64,000 bases of DNA from positions 1 through 64,000 of the forward strand of contig CANQLH010000001.1 of assembly GCA_947624655.1 (NCBI GenBank), written 5' to 3'. The notes beneath the pieces were generated by a model. The model saw only the letters and a program-made list of their open reading frames with translations. It ran no database searches and was not told where the DNA came from. Shown here in pieces: positions 37,491 through 47,623 of this stretch. Made by a program: the position numbers and the translations under genes. Position 1 is the first letter of the stretch; the number at the start of each line of letters is the position of its first letter. The stretch is from an uncultured Clostridia bacterium (lineage in GTDB: Bacteria > Bacillota > Clostridia > TANB77 > CAG-508).

Positions 37491-37528
37491 AATCTTATGC
37501 TAATTAATTTGCTTTGCTTATAATAAAT

Positions 37529-38487
37529 TTAATCATTTAAAAAATTCATTACCAAATCTATAATTACTTCTTTTTCTTTTGGATTTGATTCTGCAATTAA
37601 CAATGTTAATGCGGTTAAAGTATTATTATCTATAATTTGCTTTCCATCTTTGTATAAGATATCATAATAGTTTAAAAAATATATGAATAAAGTTGCTGCA
37701 ATTCTTTTATTTCCATCAATAAATACATGGTTCTTAACTACTAAATATAAAAAGTTAGCTGATTTTTCCTCGATACTATTATATATATCTTGTCCATCAA
37801 AACTTTGATATATATTATTGATAATGGATTCTAGTCCATTATCTCTTTCTATTCCAAATATATTGCTTTTTTCTCCAAACTTTAATTTATGAATAATATC
37901 TAAACAATCTTGATATTGAATTATTCTGTTGTCTGTTGTTCCTTTTATTTTTTTCAAAGTTCTATGGTCATAATCATCTAGTAAATCTAATGCTTTTGAA
38001 TAATTCCCTATAACTTTTAAAATTTCTTTAGCATCATTAGCTTCTAATCTTTCATCAATTCTATTAGCAATATCAATTAACTTTATTGTTTTTTCTAAGT
38101 ATTCCAATCTTTTTTGATTTACTGCGTAACCTTGTAGCATATAATCTTTTAATATTTTAGTTGCCCATTTTCTAAAAATAATACCATTTTTAGACTTTAC
38201 ACGATAACCAACAGATATAATCATGTCCATATTATAGTAATCTACCAAATGAGTTTGTGTTTTTCCTTCAATAGCACCATGTTTAGTGGTTGTTGCAAAT
38301 TTTGCAACAACCTGTTCATCTTTTAATTCTTCTGCCAATGCATTCTTTATATGTCGTGATACAACTGATTTATCTCTTTCAAATAACTCAGCCATTTGTT
38401 CTAAATTAAGCCATACTGTTTCGTCTTTTAAATTTACTTCTAATTTAACATCTTGATTTTCAAATATTATAATTTCATTTTTTTCAT
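37529..38487 (-). CDS. RhuM-family protein fused to a Fic-like domain (A7 shift near start)
   Basis: About 320 aa. The N-terminal RhuM/virulence-RhuM DNA-binding-like part (KDETVWLNLEQMAELFERDKSVVSRHIKNAL, then RKWATKILKDYMLQGY) is followed by a C-terminal Fic/DOC-type domain, with LVVKNHVFIDGNKRIAATLFIYFLN containing HxFxDGNKR. Such fusions modify targets by nucleotide transfer and can act as toxins. The natural N-terminus MKKNEIIIFENQ needs a -1 shift in seven A at 38478-38484. Otherwise only the in-frame ATG at 38395 is usable. The gene lies just outside the element. Confidence 0.8.
38478..38484 (-). other. A7 homopolymer frameshift at the RhuM-Fic start
   Basis: ATG AAA AAA ATG must become ATG AAA AAA AAT GAA to join the conserved N-terminus, which needs one extra A or a -1 slip on A AAA AAA. 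It is opposite in sign to the A7 shift in the methylase. Confidence 0.5.
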
Positions 38488-38558
38488 CTTGATCGTGTGC
38501 GTTGCTCTTTCAAATAAATCATTTCAGCTATTCTTTAATATAAACCATTATCTAGTAA

Positions 38559-39248
38559 CTACCAATTTTTTTGTTCTCTATTATAGTCAAATTTTCCAAA
38601 GTTTTTATATTCATTTTCTGCTTTTCTCTGTTCTTGTGTTGCATTTTCTTTTATATTTTGTATTTTTTCTTCTACATTATCTATATTTTCCTTGGTTTTA
38701 TCTTCTTTTTCCTCTTTATTATTATAACTTTCATTACTATTAGTTTTTTGTAGTTTTTTCAACCTATCAATCTCTCTTTGAATATCTTGCTTTAATGTTT
38801 CAGCTTCTTGACTATGTCCATTATTATCATTTTTATTTGCGCAACCATTTTGAGTTAAAATTTCTATTGCTGATTCATATTTTTCTATTGCATTGTTTAT
38901 ACTTGTTTCTTCTTTTTCATTAACAGAAACAGTTTTACAAATTGCTAGTGCATAGTTTATTCTAATATTGCATTCTTTGTTTTTAGGAATAAAGCCCTTT
39001 AATGCTTTTTTATATTCTTCTATGGCTTTTTCATATTCTCCATTTTGATAAAGTATATTTCCATAATTATAATTTGCTATATAGCTCTCTGGAAAATTCA
39101 AAAAAGTTAACATTTTTGCTTGACTATCAGAATACTTTCCTTTGTTATAATTATTTATTAAAATACTATTTATTAAAACACTATACAGCATTTTCAATGT
39201 TATAAGTATTAAAATAATATATATTACAATTAATACTTTTCTTTTCAT
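38559..39248 (-). CDS. TPR-repeat membrane protein of the VWA/MoxR operon (BatC/E-like)
   Basis: A 229-aa protein from ATG 39248 (GAGGAG site). An N-terminal membrane helix (VLIVIYIILILITLKMLYSVL) is followed by about two tetratricopeptide repeats (SYIANYNYGNILYQNGEYEKAIEEYKK, NYALAIC...) and a charged Lys/Glu/Asn-rich tail. A TPR protein following two VWA proteins is the classic Bat operon order. It probably scaffolds the VWA proteins at the membrane. Confidence 0.78.
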   Translation of the reverse strand: MKRKVLIVIYIILILITLKMLYSVLINSILINNYNKGKYSDSQAKMLTFLNFPESYIANYNYGNILYQNGEYEKAIEEYKKALKGFIPKNKECNIRINYALAICKTVSVNEKEETSINNAIEKYESAIEILTQNGCANKNDNNGHSQEAETLKQDIQREIDRLKKLQKTNSNESYNNKEEKEDKTKENIDNVEEKIQNIKENATQEQRKAENEYKNFGKFDYNREQKNW

Positions 39249-39262
39249 CACATTCTCCTCTT

Positions 39263-39400
39263 TTAAGAACAAAGCGCCTGGGCGCCCTTTGTTCGTGCCC
39301 GATTTAAGTTTCGAGCCAATAGGCGAGAAATCTTAAAGGGCAAGCGTTCAGCTTGTTTATTTAATAGGAAATTTCTCCGAAATTCCTATTAAATAAACAA
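39263..39400 (-). promoter_or_regulatory. four tandem hairpins between the BatB-like gene and the TPR gene
   Basis: GAACAAAG...CTTTGTTC with a GCGCC/GGCGCC core (39267-39294), a bulged GCCC...GGGC structure (39298-39341), AAGC/GCTT, and a 20-base near-perfect palindrome GTTTATTTAATAGGAA.../...TTCCTATTAAATAAAC (39355-39399) overlapping the preceding stop. It is much richer in G and C than its surroundings. A structured 5-prime leader RNA or a small repeat element are both possible. Confidence 0.45.
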
Positions 39401-40410
39401 AATCCACTATTAATAAAATCACTAATGGTATTGCAAAATAGTAATATATATCTTGATATGAGCTTATTTTTTCTTCGGTTGTTTGTGAATTATAACTTTG
39501 TTGTTTTATATCATTTAGTTTGTAATCAATATTTGATGTTTTACTCATTTGTATATAGTCAATTTTTAAATCAGAAGCTATTTGTTTTAGATTTTTTTCA
39601 TCTATTTTCGAAAGTGCTGTTACTTTTTGATAAGTATTTTCATCATAATAATAAATATAATAATATTCACTAGAAGGCTCATTAGAATATGTACTACTTA
39701 CCATTCTGCCTCCTGCTCCGAGTACCATATCCTAAAACTGCTCCATCAGAAACATATTGATTTATATTTGTAAAGGTTTCTAATTTTTCCCCTTCTTTGG
39801 TTATTTCCCCATCTGTTATAAAAAACACTATAAACTTTGAATTTTCATTTTGTCTTTCTCTTTCCTCTTTTAATGTTTTTTCTAAAATATTATTTACTAT
39901 ATTCATTGAACTTCCTTTAGCATAAAAATCATCTTCAAGATTTATAGCTTTTAACTCTGCTTGTACCATATCACTATCTGTTGTAAATGGAATTACTTTT
40001 TGAGCAGTATCCCCAAATGTAATAATTGAAAATTTGGAGTTTGCTAGTTTATCTACAATATAACAGCAATCATTTACCACTCCTTCAAATCTTTCTTTAT
40101 TTCCATTATAATCCAATGCTCTCATACTGACACTAGTATCTATAACAAATAGCACACTTAAATCCGAATTTATTGCCATACTTTCGCCATTAGGAATCAT
40201 AACTCTTAAATTAATTATAAATAATAATATAATAATACATATTTTTATACATGAATTTATAATGTATCGTTTAAGTATTTTCTTTTGTCTTATAGTTCTT
40301 ATATTATTTGAAATTATCTCCTTTACCTGCTTATTGTATAAGATGATTATAATTGCAATTATACATATTATACTCATAAGCCATATTGGAATTATTGGAT
40401 TTATTATCAT
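39357..40410 (-). CDS. VWA-domain membrane protein, BatB-like (one CGG frameshift)
   Basis: A 350-aa protein after skipping C at CGG 39720. Two N-terminal membrane helices (residues 5-25, 48-70) precede a von Willebrand A domain with MIDAS FVIDTSVSMRA and ITDGEIT. The standard frame ends GYGTRSRRQNGK. With the skip it continues GYGTGAGGRMVSSTYSNE to a final membrane helix (YFAIPLVILLIVDFVYLIGI). A helix-VWA-helix layout is that of BatB. It overlaps the BatA-like gene by four bases. Confidence 0.87.
39718..39720 (-). other. in-frame CGG, +1 frameshift site 17 (BatB-like)
   Basis: ACT CGG AGC becomes ACT GGA GCA, giving GYGTGAGGRMVSS and access to the C-terminal membrane helix. Confidence 0.88.
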
Positions 40411-41454
40411 ACTTTAGCCCTTTTCTCTATAATAATTAAACTAAAAAAAATAGTTATAATAGTTATAAAAAATATTTCAGGATAATCTGTAACAAATGTT
40501 TTTTTACTTGTTTTTAGCAAAGATGTCTTTGTTTCTTTTATTTCATTAACTATACTTGATGCCATTTGTGTTAAATCGCCTGTATAAAATTTTCCATTTG
40601 CTCTTTCTTCTACTGCATTTTTGTAGGATGTTATTTTTTGTTCAGAAGTATATATATTCATTTGTGTAGTTGGACAATAAGCATAAAGATTGATATTATA
40701 TTGTTTACAAATACTACATGCATCTTCCAAAGAAACTGTCTCTGTGCCTTCCACATCATTATCTGTTGCAAATATAATTATTCTAGTTCGTTCCATATCT
40801 TTTTTTAAATCAGGAAATGAAAATATTGCTCCGTGCCAGTCCATCTCCTACTAATGAACTACCTCTCGTTTCTGAATCTGCACCAACACCTCCATACCAA
40901 ATCATTGGAGTTTCTGTACCATTAACTTCATATGTAACAGGTGGATAACCATTATTTTTTATTGCTATTTCTAACTGTTCTGATATAATATCAAAACATT
41001 CATTTATATAATCATAATCATCAGTTAAAGGACAATAAACAATAGGGGCTGTATTATACAAAACTATTCCTATTCTATCTCCTTCAATATCTGGAATAAT
41101 CTTTTTAAATTTTTCAATTAATTCTAAATTAACTTCACACTCAGAAGTAGATATATCTAAACCTAAAATAATATCTCTATTGTACTTATCCTCGCTTTTA
41201 GTTTGAATTTTTACTGGTCTTGCAACTAATATACTTGTAATTAATATACATACCAAACTTAAAACTTTAATTAAATTTGATAAAATATTATATTTTTTTA
41301 CTTTGGTTTTATAGTACTCTGTTTCTTTTATATATTTTGTATTAGCAACTTTTTTACCATCTGTATATACTTTTTTATTATTTAATTTAGTAAAAAATAA
41401 TATTATTGAAAGTATTAAACAAATAATTATTGCTATAGGATGCATCAGTTCCAT
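40407..41454 (-). CDS. VWA-domain membrane protein, BatA-like (one CGG frameshift)
   Basis: A 348-aa protein after skipping C at CGG 40833. N-terminal helices (AIIICLILSIILFF and LIKVLSLVCILITSILV), VWA domain with MIDAS ILGLDISTSE, and TRIIIFATDNDVEGT as the distal strand, then a C-terminal helix (IFFITIITIFFSLIII). Without the skip the protein ends SNIFIS in the middle of the VWA domain. With it, GDGLAGAIFSFPDLKKD continues. The arrangement is that of BatA, encoded after the DUF58 gene. Confidence 0.87.
40831..40833 (-). other. in-frame CGG, +1 frameshift site 18 (BatA-like)
   Basis: GCA CGG AGC becomes GCA GGA GCA, giving GDGLAGAIFSFPDLK through the middle of the VWA fold. Confidence 0.88.
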
Positions 41455-41924
41455 TCATTTATAACTCTCCTTGCTTTATTTATAGAAGCTTCAAAATCTC
41501 CCACTGATTTACTTGCAAATTCTGGTTCATAATATTCCTTAATTAATTCATACAAAATTGGTATGTCTAATTTTTTAATCTCTGCTAAAGAATAATTTTG
41601 CGTTGTAATATCTGTAATTTCAAAAACAAATAGCCTAATATTTTCACTTATCATCTGATAGGCTTTTCTAAGCTCTATCATATTATTTGTATATCTATAT
41701 TCTATAATGTCAAGCTGGTTTAAATACTTTCCTTTTATTACAGGTATATTTTTGATATTTTTTTCAGGAATTGCTTTTACTATTATTTCATCTACCCTAT
41801 CTTTTTCCTTTTTCTTTCGTGAATAAATTAAATAATGAGTTTCTATTAGAGTTAAACATATTGTAACAATTACTGGAATTATTGAATATGCAAAAGGTTC
41901 CTGTAAATTAATGGATGTTTGCAT
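41445..41924 (-). CDS. membrane-anchored protein of the Bat operon, DUF4381-like position
   Basis: A 159-aa protein with one membrane helix (YSIIPVIVTICLTLIETHYLIY) and a cytoplasmic helical domain ending in FEASINKARRVINEWN. The place between DUF58 and BatA and the single-helix layout correspond to the DUF4381-type component of Bat operons, although sequence similarity cannot be judged by eye. It overlaps both neighbours by 10-17 bases. Confidence 0.65.
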   Translation of the reverse strand: MQTSINLQEPFAYSIIPVIVTICLTLIETHYLIYSRKKKEKDRVDEIIVKAIPEKNIKNIPVIKGKYLNQLDIIEYRYTNNMIELRKAYQMISENIRLFVFEITDITTQNYSLAEIKKLDIPILYELIKEYYEPEFASKSVGDFEASINKARRVINEWN

Positions 41925-42777
41925 TTTTTCGCCTTTCTAATAATTTAAATACATCATTTACTATTTCTTTTTGTTTATTTATTGTTGTTATAATTATCTT
42001 GTACTTTTTAAATTTTTCTTTTGTTTCTTCATATATCCTTGTTTTTATACTCAATTCTATATCTTTTAATTTTGGATCTTCTAAAATATAATCTGGAACA
42101 TAACAATTTTTATCAACATCAAAAGCATTATATCCTGTCATTAGAGCATCTGAAACATTTATAAACATTACATCATGTAATAATGATAGCTTCTTTAAAG
42201 TTTCTTCTGAAATATTATTTAAGCCATCTATATCAGTTACCACAAAAATAATCATTCGTCTTTTTATAAATTTCAAAACATAATTTATTAAAGTTTCTAT
42301 GTTATTTTCAGAATCTATTTCTCTTTCGTAAGAATTTAAAATTTTTTCTATATTACACAAACCCGTTCTAAAAGGAAAAAATTTTATATTTTCTTTTCCT
42401 TTATAAATTGCACTAATTGAATCTCCATGTTTATCAATTAAATAAGCTATAGTTCCTGTAGCCATTAATGCTACTTCCTTTTTAGAATCTAAATCTTTAG
42501 TATCAGCTAACATCTTTTTTCCAGTGTCCAATATAAACAAAACATTATGTTTTTTTTCTGCTATATATTGTTTTATTAGAATTTTATTAGATCTTGCTGA
42601 TGCTTTCCAATCTATATCTTTTACATTATCACCAATTACATATTCTCTTAAATCTTCGAAATTCATACTTTTTCCTTTATAAATAGAATTATATGAACCT
42701 TCTAAAATATTCGAAGTTTTCTTTTTAGTATAAATTGAAAGATTTGCTTTTACCCTTGTAATATATTTCATATTCAT
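41908..42777 (-). CDS. DUF58-domain protein
   Basis: A 289-aa protein with the DUF58 signature: GSYNSIYKGKSMNFEDLREY, VGDNVKDIDWKASARSNKILIKQY and LFILDTGKKML (a VWA-like core). DUF58 proteins partner with MoxR ATPases as a chaperone-like pair and are encoded directly after them. It has no membrane helix. A GGGAG site precedes the ATG. Confidence 0.9.
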   Translation of the reverse strand: MNMKYITRVKANLSIYTKKKTSNILEGSYNSIYKGKSMNFEDLREYVIGDNVKDIDWKASARSNKILIKQYIAEKKHNVLFILDTGKKMLADTKDLDSKKEVALMATGTIAYLIDKHGDSISAIYKGKENIKFFPFRTGLCNIEKILNSYEREIDSENNIETLINYVLKFIKRRMIIFVVTDIDGLNNISEETLKKLSLLHDVMFINVSDALMTGYNAFDVDKNCYVPDYILEDPKLKDIELSIKTRIYEETKEKFKKYKIIITTINKQKEIVNDVFKLLERRKNANIH

Positions 42778-42800
42778 ATTATATTTCTCCCAATTTTAAA

Positions 42801-43787
42801 CTATGGTGTTTTTATTGAAGCAATTATAGCATCTATTATTGTTTCAACTTGAATTTCATCAGCAATTGCTTCAAAATTTAATGAAATTCTATGCCTTAAT
42901 ATACTATAACTTAATGCTTTTATATCATCTGGCGTTACATAGGTTCTCCCATTTATTAATGCTAACGCTTTTCCTGCTTCCATAAAGGCTATTGTAGCTC
43001 TAGTACTAGCTCCATTATTTACATATTTTGCAAGTTCTTTTCTTATTACTTTTGATGTATTTCTAGTTGCATATACAATACTTACAATATATTCTTTTAC
43101 TGCTTTATCTATATATACTTTTTTACTTAATTGTTGCAAATATTTTATATCTTTTAGGCTTACTACTTTTTCTTTTTTATCAAATACATTATTTTCTATT
43201 CTATTCAATACTTCTAATTCTTCATTTGCTGTTGGATAATTTAATGTTTCTTTTATAATAAATCTATCTTGTTGTGCTTCTGATAAAGGATAAGTTCCTT
43301 CTTGTTCTATAGGATTTTGAGTAGCAATTACTATAAATACTTCTGGTAATTTATAGTTTTCTCCTCCTATACTTACTTGTCTTTCTTGCATTGCCTCAAG
43401 CATTGCACTTTGAGTTTTAGAGCTTGACCTATTTATTTCATCTAAAAGTACAAAATTAGCATATACTGGGCCAATTTTTGTTTCAAACTCTCCTGTTTTA
43501 GCATTATATGTTTGAGTTCCGACAATATCACTTGGCAATAAATCTGGGGTGCATTGTATTCTTGAAAAATTTCCTCCACAACTTTCTGTTAATACTTTTG
43601 CTGCTGTTGTTTTTGCAAGCCCTGGTACAGATTCGACTAATATATGTCCATTTGCAATTAAAGATATTAATAATGAAATTTGTAGGTTCTTTTGTCCTAC
43701 TATTCTTGAAGTATAGTAATTTGAAATTTCCTTAATTATGGCATTGCTTTTCTGTATTTCTTCTACTGAAATATTACTATTTTCCAT
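42801..43787 (-). CDS. MoxR-family AAA+ ATPase
   Basis: A 328-aa AAA+ protein. The P-loop GHILVESVPGLAKTTAAK is of the MoxR type, Walker B is ANFVLLDEINRSSSKTQSA, sensor 1 is VIATQNPIEQEGTYPLSEAQQDRF. It also has a C-terminal lid with RATIAFMEAGKALAL. MoxR proteins remodel or activate the VWA-domain partners encoded downstream, often in envelope stress. It is the first enzyme of the DUF58/VWA/TPR operon. Confidence 0.94.
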   Translation of the reverse strand: MENSNISVEEIQKSNAIIKEISNYYTSRIVGQKNLQISLLISLIANGHILVESVPGLAKTTAAKVLTESCGGNFSRIQCTPDLLPSDIVGTQTYNAKTGEFETKIGPVYANFVLLDEINRSSSKTQSAMLEAMQERQVSIGGENYKLPEVFIVIATQNPIEQEGTYPLSEAQQDRFIIKETLNYPTANEELEVLNRIENNVFDKKEKVVSLKDIKYLQQLSKKVYIDKAVKEYIVSIVYATRNTSKVIRKELAKYVNNGASTRATIAFMEAGKALALINGRTYVTPDDIKALSYSILRHRISLNFEAIADEIQVETIIDAIIASIKTP

Positions 43788-43820
43788 TTTTATTCCCTTC
43801 TTTTGTTTTGCCGGTTTATA

Positions 43821-44729
43821 TTATTCATTAGTTTGTTCATCTATTGCTTTTTGTAATGCTTTATTTATATCTGTCGTTTTTATTTTTCCATTAGTTTCTA
43901 AGTTTCTTGACTCTCCCTCATATTCTGCTGTTTTTAAAATAGGTATTATATCTTTTAATATATTCTTATCATAATCATTATTTTCATTTATTATCTCTGT
44001 GCATGCAGTATACATTGAATTTAACCCACTTACAGCCAATAATTCATGTGTACCAGCTAAATCTATTTCAAATAATATAAATTCTATTCCATCTATTGTC
44101 TCTAATGTAGGATTTGAAACACTTGCATTATATGAAGATAAATATTCTTCGAGGTTACTCCTTATATAACTCCTATTTTGTTTTAATTGCTGAAATGGTA
44201 GTTTTTGAATAGTTAAACGTGCAAGCCATGAAGATAAAGCATCTCCTATATTTATCGCATCGTTCGTAGTATTAAACTCATATATCAAATCATCTGGTAT
44301 ATATAATTTAAATCCTGCATAATTAACCTTATATGTTGATGTTTTTTGTGTATTTGATACTTGAGATGTTGAAGTCAAATCTTCGCTTTGTGTTTTTGAA
44401 GATGTTGTTGTTCCACTTGCTTCTTGCATCTTATTCTTCTTGTTTAAAATCGATATAACTGAATAAAATCCAAAACATACTGCGACTAGTATTACAACAA
44501 TGATTAATATAATTACACAAACTTTAACAGTATCTTTATTACTCGTGTTATTTCTATATTGTTGAGAATAAACATTTGATTGTTGATTTATAGACCTTTC
44601 ATAATTATAATTCATTCCTTCATTTTCAATATTAGTATTATACCCTTCTGCTTTTTGAACTCGTGTTCCACATTTTGAGCAGAATACATCATTTTCTCCT
44701 AAATTAGCTCCACATTTAATACAATTCAT
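43821..44729 (-). CDS. zinc-ribbon membrane protein
   Basis: A 302-aa protein. N-terminal zinc ribbon MNCIKCGANLGENDVFCSKCG, then a membrane helix (VCVIILIIVVILVAVCFGFYSVI), and an extracytoplasmic domain with a Ser/Thr-rich linker followed by NYAGFKLYIPDDLIYEF. The layout is shared with the gene at 47624 and suggests related sensors or envelope proteins. Its GGGAGG site is strong, and MoxR follows 33 bases later. Confidence 0.75.
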   Translation of the reverse strand: MNCIKCGANLGENDVFCSKCGTRVQKAEGYNTNIENEGMNYNYERSINQQSNVYSQQYRNNTSNKDTVKVCVIILIIVVILVAVCFGFYSVISILNKKNKMQEASGTTTSSKTQSEDLTSTSQVSNTQKTSTYKVNYAGFKLYIPDDLIYEFNTTNDAINIGDALSSWLARLTIQKLPFQQLKQNRSYIRSNLEEYLSSYNASVSNPTLETIDGIEFILFEIDLAGTHELLAVSGLNSMYTACTEIINENNDYDKNILKDIIPILKTAEYEGESRNLETNGKIKTTDINKALQKAIDEQTNE

Positions 44730-44800
44730 AATTTTATTCCTCCCTTTTATTTTAATTTTATATTATGTTAATATCAAAATTTATCAATTGGTTTATTAGT

Positions 44801-45892
44801 TCATCTATAATCTGCAATATTTTTAAAGCTATTAACTTTTATCATTTTTACAAGTTCTTCTGGTATCCCAATACCTTCGGAAGATATTTTTACAATAAAT
44901 ATATGATTTTGATTTAATTCAAATATAATTTCTATATTTTCATTAATTTCATTATTAGTTAAATAATTATTTTTATATATATAGGTTAATGGATTATCTA
45001 CAAATTTATCTAATTCTTCATTTGCCTGATTATAAGAATTTAAAATATAACCATCATATATATTAGGTATATTATCTCTACTTAGGTATTCATACAAATT
45101 TAATCTTAATATTCTTGTACTTAATTCCAAATTAGTACCTTCGGGAACATCTTTAAAATCATAATATCCATATTCAGTATTATAATTAGTAGATTTAAAA
45201 TTGTCAGGAATTGAATATTCTACTAAATAATTAGATGAAGCAATTTTTTCTTCTACTGTATTTTTTAGCATATTAGATATATTAGTTTGTTCTGTATAAT
45301 TTATTTCTTTAGTTTCAAGATTAATATCTGATTTTACATCAAATTGTGTTTCTTTTAACCTAAAATTATATACAATATTATTAACACTATCTAATAATAT
45401 ATCAAAATAATCATGAGTAGCTTCATATATAAAAATTATTACCTTATTACCTTGTTTGTACATATAAACTGTTGCCTGTCTATCATCTGTCTCAAATAAA
45501 ATTTTATACCCATCTATACATTGTTTTGTTATTTTTGCTTCTTCTTTATATATTAATTTATAATCCGGATTTTGTACTTGTATATTATATAGTAAACTAT
45601 CAAATAATTCATCTACTGCCCTGTATTGTTCTTCATCTTCTAATTCATTTATCTTAATACTTAACTCACTTTTACTTTTTTTATGCAGTAAATTAACCTC
45701 AAACTCTTCCTTTTTAGTTATTTCCCATGTATTATCATATTGTAACAAGTAATTGTCCATATTAAGTTCAACTATTATATTTTTCTGTTGTACAACCTTA
45801 AAAATAAATACTATTGAAAAAGCTATAATTAGTATTAATATTATAAATATAATTAATATTATTTTTTTATTCTTCATTAAAAACTCTTTCAT
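44801..45892 (-). CDS. membrane-anchored extracytoplasmic protein, 363 aa
   Basis: One N-terminal membrane helix (IILIIFIILILIIAFSIVFIF), then an all-extracytoplasmic beta-rich region with two similar halves of about 150 residues (each with a Tyr-rich strand and an ELEDEEQYRA-like segment). No family is recognised. The ATG overlaps the stop of the protease-like gene (ATGA), so the two are translationally coupled. Confidence 0.65.
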   Translation of the reverse strand: MKEFLMKNKKIILIIFIILILIIAFSIVFIFKVVQQKNIIVELNMDNYLLQYDNTWEITKKEEFEVNLLHKKSKSELSIKINELEDEEQYRAVDELFDSLLYNIQVQNPDYKLIYKEEAKITKQCIDGYKILFETDDRQATVYMYKQGNKVIIFIYEATHDYFDILLDSVNNIVYNFRLKETQFDVKSDINLETKEINYTEQTNISNMLKNTVEEKIASSNYLVEYSIPDNFKSTNYNTEYGYYDFKDVPEGTNLELSTRILRLNLYEYLSRDNIPNIYDGYILNSYNQANEELDKFVDNPLTYIYKNNYLTNNEINENIEIIFELNQNHIFIVKISSEGIGIPEELVKMIKVNSFKNIADYR

Positions 45893-47613
45893 AATCTTAC
45901 CATAACTATAATTAAATAATCAAATTCCTCCATAATTATTATTTGAGATTTTTCATTTTCATAAATTACTTTTGAATCTGATGCATATTTTTCTTCATAA
46001 CCTTTATTTTTTAAATTTTCTATATATTCAATAGCAAACTGCATAGTATCTATATAATTTTTAATATCATTTTTATATCTTAAACTTATAATTCCATCTT
46101 TGTAAGAATCTTTAATGAGCTTTAAGTTAATCATTTCATCAATGTTTTCTACATTAGAATATTCTTTCAATTTATCTTTAGGAACGTTATTTATAACAGC
46201 TTCATCATTATATTTTATATAGTAGTTATCTTTTAATTCTTCAAATGGTATCGCTTCTATTTCTTCATCATTTATTTCTGCCAATTTTTTATAATATTCT
46301 TTCAAAATGTTACTTTTTGTTGCAAATGAAACACTACTATTTAATATTTTTGAATTAAGCATTCCTATTATCTTTCCTTCATTATTAAATAATGGACTTC
46401 CTTGTGCTTCTTCAGATATTGGTATAGATGTTTGAATATTTTTATCTATCGCTGTTGCAATTCCTTTACTAGTAGTTAGACCTACTCCTGTCTTAGTATT
46501 TAAAGTAATTATCGCATCTTCTTTTTCTATTGGATTTACATCTTCAAATTTAATATAATTTTCGTTTTTATTCTTTACTTTTAATATTGCTATATCGTTC
46601 TCAGCATTCATAGTTACAATTCCATCTAATTCATAGACATTTCCTAAACTATCACTAATAGTAATTTTTTGTGCTTTCATTAATGATTGCTCAATATAAT
46701 TATAAGTAGTTACTATTAATCCCTCACTTATAAAAAATCCATTAGCTGATGTAACTGTTCCAATGTTATATGTTGAATTAAGAAATACGACTTTTGATTT
46801 ATTCTCATCATATATTTTATTTAATGTTTCCTCTTTTATATTGTCTGCTTGACTAAAATCATATAAATCTCTTAATTGCGAATTATAATCTGAATTTTGA
46901 GATAAAACACCTAACTTTTCATCATTGTCCTCTATGTAAGCATGTATTTCATCATTTGTTTCACCATATAAATATAATAATTTGTATTCATTATTCAATT
47001 TCTTAAAATAGTAGTAAATTTTCAAATCTGTCTGTATCGTATTATAATTCATTGGATTGTTTTGGTCTTGTTCTTTCATCTTTACATTCGATAAAGTAAT
47101 TATGCTTATTACATTATCATCATCAATTTTTGCTATTCGTATTTCTCCATATGAATTATATTTAATTTCCAGTTCATTTAATTCTAAAAACATTCCTGGA
47201 ACTGACATTCCTGACAAAATATCATCTTCATATTCTTGACTATTTACATCTAATCCTAGATAATTATTTTTATCTTTAGGAACTTCTGGATTATATCTCA
47301 ATTTTAAATAATCTTTATGTCTTTTATAATAATTTTCGCTACTTTCATTTTGTATATTTGGTTCGCCTAACAATAAATATGTAGTTTTTTTTGTTAAATC
47401 AGTTATTATTCGTTCTAATTGGTAATCCACACCATTATCATTATTTGTAATATTATATTTACTATCAAATTTTGATGAAATTTTTTCTTCTTTATCAATA
47501 AATGAAAATGTTTCATTATTAACCAAAAGCTTTCTTGTTATTGCTAATGAACTTGTTCCCATAGTTGTAATTAAAAGTAATGAGATAGCAATTTTTATTA
47601 TTTCTTTTTTCAT
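45889..47613 (-). CDS. trypsin-like (HtrA/DegP-type) protein lacking the catalytic His
   Basis: A 574-aa exported protein. Signal peptide (ISLLLITTMGTSSLAI), a long N-terminal domain, then a trypsin-like fold: GFFISEGLIVTTYNYIE, where the usual TNxHV catalytic His is Asn. The Asp strand NDIAILKV and Ser region EEAQGSPLFNNEGKIIGM are still present (Ser in QGSPLF). A proteolytically dead, regulatory or scaffold protein is therefore likely. Its place in the zinc-ribbon/MoxR gene set suggests a shared envelope role. Confidence 0.78.
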   Translation of the reverse strand: MKKEIIKIAISLLLITTMGTSSLAITRKLLVNNETFSFIDKEEKISSKFDSKYNITNNDNGVDYQLERIITDLTKKTTYLLLGEPNIQNESSENYYKRHKDYLKLRYNPEVPKDKNNYLGLDVNSQEYEDDILSGMSVPGMFLELNELEIKYNSYGEIRIAKIDDDNVISIITLSNVKMKEQDQNNPMNYNTIQTDLKIYYYFKKLNNEYKLLYLYGETNDEIHAYIEDNDEKLGVLSQNSDYNSQLRDLYDFSQADNIKEETLNKIYDENKSKVVFLNSTYNIGTVTSANGFFISEGLIVTTYNYIEQSLMKAQKITISDSLGNVYELDGIVTMNAENDIAILKVKNKNENYIKFEDVNPIEKEDAIITLNTKTGVGLTTSKGIATAIDKNIQTSIPISEEAQGSPLFNNEGKIIGMLNSKILNSSVSFATKSNILKEYYKKLAEINDEEIEAIPFEELKDNYYIKYNDEAVINNVPKDKLKEYSNVENIDEMINLKLIKDSYKDGIISLRYKNDIKNYIDTMQFAIEYIENLKNKGYEEKYASDSKVIYENEKSQIIIMEEFDYLIIVMVRL

Positions 47614-47623
47614 AATTTTTTGC

